Source: an uncultured Aliarcobacter sp. (lineage in GTDB: Bacteria; Campylobacterota; Campylobacteria; Campylobacterales; Arcobacteraceae). Taken from it: DNA of 6,208 nt. A program made the translations under genes and the position numbers. Location: positions 1 to 6,208 of the forward strand of contig CANRCH010000103.1 of assembly GCA_947629065.1 (NCBI GenBank). Direction: 5' to 3'. Shown piece by piece: positions 1-4,985 of this stretch; within the stretch, counting starts at the first letter, position 1; each line of letters opens with the position of its first letter. Under the pieces are notes generated by a model. It saw only the letters and a list, made by a program, of their open reading frames with translations. It searched no databases and was not told the origin of the DNA.

Positions 1-696
1 AAAAAACAAAGCTATAACACAAGTTGCTAAAATTATTAATGCATATTTTAAATATCTATCATCAAATCCATGAGATAGCCAAAACATAGGAATCAAAACA
101 TAAGAAAGCCCCATAATTGTAAAGCCAACATATCCAAAAAGTACAAAATAAATATGCACTTTTAACCAAGAATCTAAATCAATATTAATAAATCCACCAT
201 AAGCTAGTGCCATTAAAAAACCAACAATAACCCCAAAAAATAGAAAAAGATTTGCAAAAAGCACAATTAAAGAGATAAATTTGATTTTTTTTACTTTAAA
301 AAGTGTTAAAAAGGTTTCGCAAATAAATATTAAAAAAGATATAAATGTAATTAATCCACCATAAGATAGCAAAATAGGGTAGCTATAAAAACCAATTACC
401 ATTAAAATGGTACCTATAAAAAGTAGTGGATAAACAGCATAATATAGCTCAACTGCAAAATGTTCAACTTCTAAAATTACAGGTACAAGTTGAGCCATTG
501 CACCAAATATTGTCATCATAGCAAAACCTAGTAAAAACAGATGTACAAAGGCTAAAATATCAAGGTTTTGCGAATTTATAGAGTTTAAATCTATGTTAAA
601 TAAAAATAGAGAACATAGAATAAAAACAATAATTGCAGATATAAAAAATGGTGCAATTAATTTAAATGGTGGTGCAAATTGTTGTGAAATTTTCAT
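1..696 (-). CDS. Polytopic membrane protein, NnrS / heme-copper oxidase subunit I-like, 3' end outside window
   Basis: The first 232 codons of an open frame run off the left edge. The product is very hydrophobic, with about seven membrane segments visible (roughly residues 10-33, 48-74, 86-106, 108-133, 141-166, 180-204, 217 onward). Two segments share a pattern: His52 followed by LLGF, Gly65 and Pro72, and His181 followed by FGYVGF, Gly196 and Pro203. Membrane histidines in such H...GF...G...P segments occur in NnrS and heme-copper oxidase subunit I-like proteins, where they bind heme or metal; binding here is inference. The ATG at 696-694 overlaps the TGA of the upstream DUF2249 gene (ATGA) and has no ribosome binding site of its own, which points to translational coupling. 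That arrangement and the Crp/Fnr box upstream suggest a role in respiration or nitrosative stress. The substrate is unknown. It could also be an uncharacterised membrane family with no cofactor. Confidence 0.72.
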   Translation of the reverse strand, partial: MKISQQFAPPFKLIAPFFISAIIVFILCSLFLFNIDLNSINSQNLDILAFVHLFLLGFAMMTIFGAMAQLVPVILEVEHFAVELYYAVYPLLFIGTILMVIGFYSYPILLSYGGLITFISFLIFICETFLTLFKVKKIKFISLIVLFANLFLFFGVIVGFLMALAYGGFINIDLDSWLKVHIYFVLFGYVGFTIMGLSYVLIPMFWLSHGFDDRYLKYALIILATCVIALFF

Positions 697-968
697 TTTT
701 TTGTAAAAGTTACTTTAACTTTTCCATCTTCAAAATCTTCTTCAACAAAATCAAAATTATCTGCAATTTTAGGAAAAAGTCCAGCTGGGGATTTGTGATT
801 TATCATTACAAGTTTTTCACCATTTTTTAATAGTTGTAAACCAGCCATTGCATTTACCATAGGTTCAGGTGGTGGAGTCATACTTGAGTCAAAGTAGTAA
901 TATTTAATTCCATTTTCAATATATTCAAAAAAATCTACACTTGAGCCATTTACTTCAATTTTATTCAT
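693..968 (-). CDS. DUF2249 domain protein (TusA/SirA-like fold)
   Basis: A 91-residue soluble protein that is almost entirely one DUF2249 domain. The family hallmark is the stretch FDSSMTPPPEPM at residues 26-37, followed by a helix (NAMAGLQLLKNGEKL) and a strand leading to INHKSPAGLFPKI (56-68). DUF2249 proteins have the small alpha/beta fold of TusA/SirA and are often encoded near nitrogen-oxide or hemerythrin-type genes; their biochemical role is not established. No cysteine is present, so TusA-type sulfur transfer is unlikely. The start is supported by an AAGGAG ribosome binding site at 980-975, six bases before the ATG. It is the first gene of an operon with the membrane protein, whose ATG overlaps this stop codon. 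Confidence 0.85.
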   Translation of the reverse strand: MNKIEVNGSSVDFFEYIENGIKYYYFDSSMTPPPEPMVNAMAGLQLLKNGEKLVMINHKSPAGLFPKIADNFDFVEEDFEDGKVKVTFTKK

Positions 969-994
969 AATAAACTCCTTGTAATTAAAATTGA

Positions 995-1000
995 ATTTTA
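995..1000 (-). promoter_or_regulatory. -10 element (TAAAAT) of the DUF2249 operon
   Basis: TAAAAT read on the minus strand. With a transcription start near 988 it occupies -12 to -7, and the Crp/Fnr box centre at 1029.5 then falls at -41.5, the usual class II activator position. The predicted leader is about 20 nt and contains the AAGGAG site. There is no good -35 hexamer, as expected for an activator-dependent promoter. The start site is predicted, not measured. Confidence 0.55.
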
Positions 1001-1022
1001 GGAAATATTTGAATTAAAATGA

Positions 1023-1036
1023 TTAACCTTAGTCAA
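1023..1036 (-). promoter_or_regulatory. Crp/Fnr-family operator upstream of the DUF2249 operon
   Basis: The plus strand reads TTAAC-CTTA-GTCAA and the minus strand TTGAC-TAAG-GTTAA. This is one base off the symmetric TTAAC-N4-GTTAA site described for the Campylobacter nitrosative-stress regulator NssR, and resembles the E. coli FNR site TTGAT-N4-ATCAA. It ends 54 bases before the DUF2249 start codon and lies beyond the mscL terminator, so it serves the DUF2249 operon. Which Crp/Fnr-family protein binds cannot be told from the site. Confidence 0.6.
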
Positions 1037-1064
1037 GAAAGATAAAATAGTTAAGAAACAAGAT

Positions 1065-1090
1065 AAATCAAGAGTAAAAACTCTTGATTT
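1065..1090 (-). terminator. Terminator of mscL
   Basis: A perfect 10-bp inverted repeat (AAATCAAGAG / CTCTTGATTT) with a six-base loop begins directly after the mscL stop codon. On the minus strand the stem ends in TTT and continues TATCTTGTTT, a broken U-tract. It separates mscL from the DUF2249 promoter region. Confidence 0.7.
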
Positions 1091-1522
1091 TTATACAGCA
1101 GTGTTTTGGCAGTGTCCACATTTTTTTGCAGCAATTGGAATCTCCATTGCACAATCTGTACAAACTTTTGTAGTTGCAGGTGCAGCTTCTTCTGCACCTT
1201 TTAGTTTGTTATACCCTTTGATAAACATAAATACAACAAATCCTAAAATTACAAATGAAATTGCATCATTCATAAATGCACCATATTTAATAGCAGGAGC
1301 TCCAGCTTCTTCAAGAGCTACAAGTGTTGCATAAGAGTTACCATCAAGAGGAATAAATAGTTGAGAGAAATCAACTTTTCCTAAAAGTAGCCCAATTGGA
1401 GGCATCACAACATTTTCTACCATAGATTTTACAAATGTTGCAAATGCAGCTCCAAATATAAATCCTACAGCCATATCTACAACATTTCCAGAGATTAGAA
1501 ATTTCTTAAACTCTTTTAACAT
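1091..1522 (-). CDS. mscL: Large-conductance mechanosensitive channel MscL with C-terminal zinc ribbon
   Basis: MscL forms a homopentameric inner-membrane pore that opens under membrane tension and releases solutes during hypo-osmotic shock. The 143-residue product follows the family closely: amphipathic N-terminus (LKEFKKFLISGNVVDMAVGF), pore helix TM1 at about 14-45 with GFIFGAAFATFV, the MPPIGLLLG signature at 40-48, a periplasmic loop at about 50-80 and TM2 at about 82-103. E. coli MscL has 136 residues. The cytoplasmic C-terminal helix seen in E. coli (ending LLTEIRDLL) is replaced by a Cys4 module, Cys121-x2-Cys124-x10-Cys135-x2-Cys138, spaced as in a zinc ribbon. Such tails occur in other MscL proteins. 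The start is supported by AAAGGAC about four bases upstream. The gene is monocistronic, with its own promoter and terminator, and divergent from the TonB-dependent receptor. Confidence 0.95.
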   Translation of the reverse strand: MLKEFKKFLISGNVVDMAVGFIFGAAFATFVKSMVENVVMPPIGLLLGKVDFSQLFIPLDGNSYATLVALEEAGAPAIKYGAFMNDAISFVILGFVVFMFIKGYNKLKGAEEAAPATTKVCTDCAMEIPIAAKKCGHCQNTAV

Positions 1523-1547
1523 AAGCGTCCTTTTAAATTTATTTTAA

Positions 1548-1553
1548 ATTATA
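1548..1553 (-). promoter_or_regulatory. -10 element (TATAAT) of mscL
   Basis: A perfect TATAAT on the minus strand predicts a start near 1541 and a leader of about 19 nt that includes the ribosome binding site at 1533-1528. No recognisable -35 hexamer is found 16-18 bases upstream, which fits the known weakness of -35 elements in Campylobacterota sigma-70 promoters. Confidence 0.55.
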
Positions 1554-1572
1554 TATAAAATAAGATTAAAAG

Positions 1573-1592
1573 TAATAAGTAATCCCTTATTA
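1573..1592. repeat. 7-bp inverted repeat upstream of the mscL promoter
   Basis: TAATAAG (1573-1579) and CTTATTA (1586-1592) flank a six-base spacer. It lies about 20 bases upstream of the mscL -10 element, overlapping where a -35 would be. It could be an operator for mscL, but short AT-rich inverted repeats also arise by chance. Confidence 0.3.
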
Positions 1593-1673
1593 AACTGCTT
1601 TTATAAATAAAAATATCTACCTAAGAAAACTCTAAGATTATTCCTATTAATATTCCGTTCGTATTTTATTAAT

Positions 1674-1692
1674 ATTAATAATGATTATTAAT
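1674..1692 (+). promoter_or_regulatory. Fur-like operator upstream of the TonB-dependent receptor
   Basis: A perfect 19-base palindrome, ATTAATAATGATTATTAAT, with 9-base arms around a central G. Its AATAATGATTATT core matches the AATGAT / ATCATT building blocks of the Fur consensus GATAATGATAATCATTATC. It lies 60 bases before the receptor start codon, where Fur would block transcription when iron is plentiful. The receptor promoter probably overlaps it, but several AT-rich -10 candidates compete (for example TAATAT at 1670-1675) and I cannot choose one. Confidence 0.6.
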
Positions 1693-1711
1693 TACTTCTT
1701 ATGGAGTAATT
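1690..1711 (+). repeat. 7-bp inverted repeat in the receptor leader
   Basis: AATTACT (1690-1696) and AGTAATT (1705-1711) are perfectly complementary around an 8-base spacer (TCTTATGG). It abuts the Fur-like palindrome and could form a small hairpin in the receptor mRNA leader or extend the operator. Function is unknown. Confidence 0.3.
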
Positions 1712-1717
1712 TAGAAC

Positions 1718-1729
1718 TTATTCGAATAA
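1718..1729 (+). promoter_or_regulatory. 12-bp perfect palindrome TTATTCGAATAA before the receptor
   Basis: This dyad sits between the Fur-like operator and the ribosome binding site (AAAGGA at 1742-1747). At this position it could be a second regulator site downstream of the transcription start. Chance is possible because half of it is plain AT sequence; the central TTCGAA is the distinctive part. Confidence 0.3.
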
Positions 1730-1752
1730 TAAATAAAAAATAAAGGAAAAAT

Positions 1753-3825
1753 ATGAAAAACAAAATGGCAATTAGTGTTGCAACACTACTACTTGGTGGG
1801 GTAACTCTTCTTAACGCAAATGAAACTACAAAACTTGATGAAATAAAAGTTACAACAGCTTCAGGACATGAGCAACTTGTAAAAGATGCTTCCGCTTCAA
1901 TCACAGTATTAACTGCTGAAAAACTAAATGAAAAATCGTATACAAGCATAACAGATGCTATCAAAAATGTACCAGGTGTATATATCAATAGTGAATATGG
2001 TTCTAGTAGTGAGTCAGAAGGTATTTCAATTAGAGGTATGGCTGTAACAGAAACACTATATTTAGTAGATGGAAAACCATTAACTAATGGAAGAAACTTT
2101 GGTAGAGCAGCAGGAACTGCAGGACAAGCAAATGGTTTAAACAATATGTTACCACCAATGTCTATGATTGAAAGAATAGAAATAGTAAGAGGTCCTGCAT
2201 CTTCACTTTATGGTGGAAATGCTTTAGGTGGGGTTATAAATATCATCACAAAAAAATCTACAAAAGAGTGGACAGGAAGTTTCAATGTTGAATATCTAAC
2301 TCCTGATTCAGAAAATAAAGTAGGTGATAATAAACTAGCAACAAATGTTTTTGCACAAGGACCTTTAATAGATAATCTTTTAGCTTTACAGTTAAATGCT
2401 TCACTTACTAAAAAAGATGGTGGAGGAATACGACCAAGCCCAACAGCTACAAATCCAAATGCAACAACAGCAGTAAATGGTAGAGAAAATAAAAATATTG
2501 GTGGAAAACTAATACTTACTCCAAATGATGATAATGATATAAGTGCAGAATATAAGTATTCAGAGCAAAAAACAATCTTAGCACCAACAACTACACCAAC
2601 TGTATCAAATACATCTCCTTATACAAAAGATTTATATACTATTGCTCATGATGGAAGATATGGAAATTTTACAACTAGTACATACTATCAAGCAGAAGAG
2701 ACAAACAAAGAGGGTGTAACATCAGATAGAGATATAATTGAGAATAATAATATTTTTGATAATAAAACAACTTATGCTTTAGGTGAGCATATTATAACTT
2801 TTGGTGGACAATATAAAACAGAAGAGTTTAAAGATGCAGGTCAAACTTTAGCTGCTAAAACAGGATTAAAAAAAATAGATAGATGGTTAGCAGCTATTTT
2901 TGCTGAAGCTGAGTGGAGTGTTCTTAAAGATTTAGCTATTACAACTGGACTTAGATATAACAAAGATGAGTTATTTGGTGGGCATTTATCTCCTAGAATT
3001 TATGGGGTGTATCATTTAACTGATAATTGGACATTAAAAGGTGGAGTTACAACAGGATATTCTCAACCAACTCTTACATCTGCTACTGAAGGTTGGGCAC
3101 AACCTTATGGAAGTGGAATATGGTTAGGAAATCCAGATTTAGAACCTGAAAAATCTGTAAACTATGAAGCTGGAGTTCATTATGAAAATCCTGATGTTGC
3201 ACTAACAGGAAGTGTTGTTTTATTTCAAACAGATTATAAAAATAGAATTGCAGCAAATAGAATTTGTACTCCTACTACTGTTGGAACAAGTAAAGTAGGT
3301 TGCGAACAATGGGATATTTTAGGAAATAGAAATTTTGTAAATAAATATGAAAATCTTGCAGATGCCACAATGAAAGGTGTAGAGTTAGCAATTAGTTATG
3401 ATATATTAGAAAATTTACAATCAGGTATGAGCTATACTTATACAACATCTGAAATTAAAGAGGGTATATTTAATAAGGGACAAGCTGATGAAATAGATTT
3501 TTCAGGAAAACCTTTAAATAAAATGCCAAAACATATGCTTAATGTTACTTTGGATTATCAACCAACAGCTAAATGGAATATATGGGGACAATGGAACTAT
3601 AGAGGAAAGTCATCAGATTATTTGACTTTTGACCATGGTACACAAGTAAAACCTGAAACTCCAGCTTATAGTACAATAGATTTAGGTCTTGTTTATAAAG
3701 CTACAAAAGATTTAAGCTTTAAAGCTGGTGTTTATAATGTTGCAAATAAAGAAATTACAAATGCAGATTATGGAATTACTCTTGATGGTAGAAGATATAA
3801 TTTCGCTATGAATGTAAACTTCTAA
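1753..3825 (+). CDS. TonB-dependent outer-membrane receptor, probably ferric-siderophore (Cir/FepA/CfrA class)
   Basis: A complete 690-residue receptor that would import a ligand through the outer membrane using TonB energy. A signal peptide covers residues 1-22 (hydrophobic ATLLLGGVTLL, cleavage likely after Ala22). A TonB box candidate, LDEIKVTT, is at 28-35. The plug (about 40-168) contains DAIKNVPGVYI, SIRGM, LVDGKPL and the signature RIEIVRGPASSLYGG plus GVINIITKK (141-168). The rest is a beta barrel, with the common LGNPDLEPEKSVNYEAG motif and a C-terminal aromatic residue (VNF). Cys505 and Cys517 fall in a predicted extracellular loop and could form a disulfide, as in FepA-class receptors. 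There is no N-terminal STN signalling domain, so no sigma-regulator surface signalling is expected. The start follows AAAGGA with five bases between. The Fur-like operator upstream supports iron regulation. No TonB/ExbBD or ABC transporter gene lies nearby. Catecholate siderophore is the best guess for the ligand; heme or another metal chelate cannot be excluded. Confidence 0.9.
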   Translation: MKNKMAISVATLLLGGVTLLNANETTKLDEIKVTTASGHEQLVKDASASITVLTAEKLNEKSYTSITDAIKNVPGVYINSEYGSSSESEGISIRGMAVTETLYLVDGKPLTNGRNFGRAAGTAGQANGLNNMLPPMSMIERIEIVRGPASSLYGGNALGGVINIITKKSTKEWTGSFNVEYLTPDSENKVGDNKLATNVFAQGPLIDNLLALQLNASLTKKDGGGIRPSPTATNPNATTAVNGRENKNIGGKLILTPNDDNDISAEYKYSEQKTILAPTTTPTVSNTSPYTKDLYTIAHDGRYGNFTTSTYYQAEETNKEGVTSDRDIIENNNIFDNKTTYALGEHIITFGGQYKTEEFKDAGQTLAAKTGLKKIDRWLAAIFAEAEWSVLKDLAITTGLRYNKDELFGGHLSPRIYGVYHLTDNWTLKGGVTTGYSQPTLTSATEGWAQPYGSGIWLGNPDLEPEKSVNYEAGVHYENPDVALTGSVVLFQTDYKNRIAANRICTPTTVGTSKVGCEQWDILGNRNFVNKYENLADATMKGVELAISYDILENLQSGMSYTYTTSEIKEGIFNKGQADEIDFSGKPLNKMPKHMLNVTLDYQPTAKWNIWGQWNYRGKSSDYLTFDHGTQVKPETPAYSTIDLGLVYKATKDLSFKAGVYNVANKEITNADYGITLDGRRYNFAMNVNF

Positions 3826-3912
3826 AATATTTACAAGTATTGGCGACATTTGGGAATTAAAAAAAGCTATTTTATTTTCATTCCAATATATATTTGGACT
3901 TTCTTTTCTTTT

Positions 3913-3946
3913 TAATTGTAGGTTTTTTAGGAGAAACCTACAATTA
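3913..3946. repeat. 13-bp perfect hairpin between convergent genes
   Basis: TAATTGTAGGTTT (3913-3925) and AAACCTACAATTA (3934-3946) are perfect complements around the 8-base loop TTTAGGAG. The hairpin starts 88 bases after the receptor stop. Neither strand has a U-tract after the stem: the T-rich run is before it on the plus strand, giving A-rich sequence after it on the minus strand. It may still stabilise the receptor mRNA 3' end or stop transcription, but it is not a standard intrinsic terminator. Confidence 0.55.
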
Positions 3947-3985
3947 CCATTCCGTACATATCCATTTATAATATTTTGGAAACTA
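3947..3985 (-). pseudogene. Decayed partial copy of the 3' end of the FAH-like (DUF5718-type) gene
   Basis: This 39-base stretch matches 4062-4099, inside the neighbouring gene, in the same orientation, with four substitutions and one extra base. On the minus strand it reads SFQNIIN and then, after a +1 shift, DMYGM. The intact gene reads SFQDIMN-DMCGM at residues 253-264. Nine of twelve residues agree and the other three are mild changes, so the copy derives from coding DNA and has since taken a frameshift. Similarity fades on both sides into hairpins. It is probably the remnant of a tandem duplication or of a replaced homologue. A chance match is unlikely given protein-level agreement across the indel. 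Confidence 0.6.
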
Positions 3986-4000
3986 GGCTTTAGCCTAGTT
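3981..4000 (-). terminator. Hairpin terminator candidate after the FAH-like gene, possibly bidirectional
   Basis: AACTAGGC (3981-3988) and GCCTAGTT (3993-4000) form a perfect 8-bp stem with a TTTA loop, 15 bases past the FAH-like stop codon. The U-tract on the minus strand is only TT; on the plus strand TTTTTT appears ten bases after the stem (4011-4016). Its place between convergent genes suggests it ends one or both transcripts. The first arm overlaps the decayed gene copy by five bases. Confidence 0.5.
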
Positions 4001-4014
4001 CTTAGCATAGTTTT

Positions 4015-4854
4015 TTATTGAACTATCTGATGAAGTTTTGAACATTGTCCTAAAAAAGTATCCATTCCACACATATCATTCATAATATCTTGGAAACTAT
4101 GTGCGTGGGCATTGTAAACATATACAAAAATCTCATCATCTTTTTGTAAGAAATTTTTCTTACCAAAATCTGTATACGCTGTTGCACCTGCAGCTATTAA
4201 AATACCTTTTGCATCTTTTCCTGCAACTTTTAGAAACTGCGTTAGCTCTTCAAGTGGTCCACAATCTTCTTGTAAATTTAGAGTCTCTATCATCCAATAT
4301 TTTAGTTTTAAAAAAAAGTAAGAGTATGATTTTACAGCACTTGTAGTTCCATAATCATATACTATTCCATCTCTTTTTATAAAAGATGAAATATGATATT
4401 TTCCTAAAATTCCTTTTTCACTAAAATCATCAATAGGAATTAAATCTTGGCTTATCCCTTTTGTTCTTTCACCCCAATTTTTCTTAGTGCTTAGTTTATT
4501 TCCATCTTGAAATCTTAAAGAGCAGTCATTAAAAGCAGCAAAATATTTTGGAACAATATCTATAACTTTGTCATTTTCATATACAAAATCACAAATCAAA
4601 GCAACTTCAGCTTCAACTTGAATTTTATCATCTTCTCTTCCGTGAGTAGCAATAATTTCATCACAAATAGGATAAGTACCTAAAAAACTATTATGTCCTT
4701 TAATATAAAAAGGAAACATACCTTTAGGTGCATCTTTTTCTACAGTTTTAATAACACTAAACTCATCAGCCTCTCCAGCTTCACTTAAGTGTCCAGCAAA
4801 GTTTCCAGCAACTGCAAATCCTAAATAATCTTTTAAATCTTCTAATAAATTCAT
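4015..4854 (-). CDS. DUF5718-type protein, divergent fumarylacetoacetate hydrolase (FAH) fold
   Basis: A 279-residue soluble protein that I recognise as the DUF5718-type family of Campylobacterota. Its landmarks follow the FAH superfamily in order: GNFAGHLSE with His22 and Glu25 (HxxE), PFYIKG (48-53, cf. F-x-K-P), EAEVALI with Glu81 and Glu83 (cf. metal-binding ExE), FAAFNDCSLRFQ with Asp110, Arg114 and Gln116 (cf. NDVSARDWQ), WGERTKG with Lys132 (cf. W..aKgfD), YGTTSA (168-173) and a C-terminal GILIAAGATAYTDFG then FLQKDDEIFVYV (cf. tGTP.gvg...fLk.GD.v.v). FAH-fold enzymes are Mg-dependent C-C hydrolases, decarboxylases or isomerases of 2-oxoacids. Retained ligands suggest catalysis, but no substrate can be inferred. 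The ribosome binding site is weak (CGGAT at 4866-4862). It is transcribed alone, between terminators, and convergent with the receptor. Family name and fold are from memory and motif reading. Confidence 0.75.
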   Translation of the reverse strand: MNLLEDLKDYLGFAVAGNFAGHLSEAGEADEFSVIKTVEKDAPKGMFPFYIKGHNSFLGTYPICDEIIATHGREDDKIQVEAEVALICDFVYENDKVIDIVPKYFAAFNDCSLRFQDGNKLSTKKNWGERTKGISQDLIPIDDFSEKGILGKYHISSFIKRDGIVYDYGTTSAVKSYSYFFLKLKYWMIETLNLQEDCGPLEELTQFLKVAGKDAKGILIAAGATAYTDFGKKNFLQKDDEIFVYVYNAHAHSFQDIMNDMCGMDTFLGQCSKLHQIVQ

Positions 4855-4885
4855 AATATAAATCCGTAATTTTTTTTAAGAGAAA

Positions 4886-4894
4886 ATAATAGCA
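4886..4894 (-). promoter_or_regulatory. Extended -10 promoter (TGC-TATTAT) of the FAH-like gene
   Basis: TGCTATTAT on the minus strand gives a TG-N-TATTAT extended -10, predicting a start near 4879 and a leader of about 25 nt. A TTGACT at 4918-4913 looks like a -35 but is 21 bases away, too far for normal sigma-70 spacing. Confidence 0.45.
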
Positions 4895-4957
4895 AAATAA
4901 TTAGTGTAAAAAAGTCAAAAAATGAATATAATTTAAGTATGTAAGTAAAGTTTAAGT

Positions 4958-4985
4958 TTTACAAAAGGCAAGTGCCTTTTGTAAA
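4958..4985 (-). terminator. Terminator of the fumarase gene
   Basis: TTTACAAAAGGCA (4958-4970) and TGCCTTTTGTAAA (4973-4985) form a perfect 13-bp stem starting right after the fumarase stop codon. The AAAAGGC...GCCTTTT core is a typical Rho-independent stem with the U-run inside the descending arm. It also isolates the FAH-like promoter downstream. Confidence 0.75.

Noticed and set aside
1101..1334. A 77-codon plus-strand open frame inside mscL
   Set aside because: It is antisense to a well-conserved MscL and has no independent evidence.
1692..2144. A 150-codon minus-strand open frame antisense to the receptor start
   Set aside because: It lies opposite the signal peptide and plug of a clear TonB-dependent receptor and covers its operator region; its composition is that of a mirrored frame.
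3879..3899. A second possible relic: CATTCC followed by ATATATAT resembles the decayed gene copy
   Set aside because: The shared part is short and mostly AT repeat, and aligning the rest needs several gaps; it is better explained by low complexity.
3923..3932. TTTTTTAGGA in the hairpin also occurs, on the opposite strand, in the FAH-like gene at 4048-4057
   Set aside because: Ten AT-rich bases without flanking similarity do not support an inversion.
3712..4008. A 98-codon minus-strand open frame between the receptor and the FAH-like gene
   Set aside because: It overlaps the receptor's C-terminal coding region and spans two hairpins. Only its short stretch SFQNIIN makes sense, as the decayed copy of the neighbouring gene; the rest shows no family character and there is no ribosome binding site.
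4913..4918. TTGACT as -35 of the FAH-like gene promoter
   Set aside because: It is 21 bases from the TATTAT -10, outside usual sigma-70 spacing; the extended -10 alone is the more likely element.
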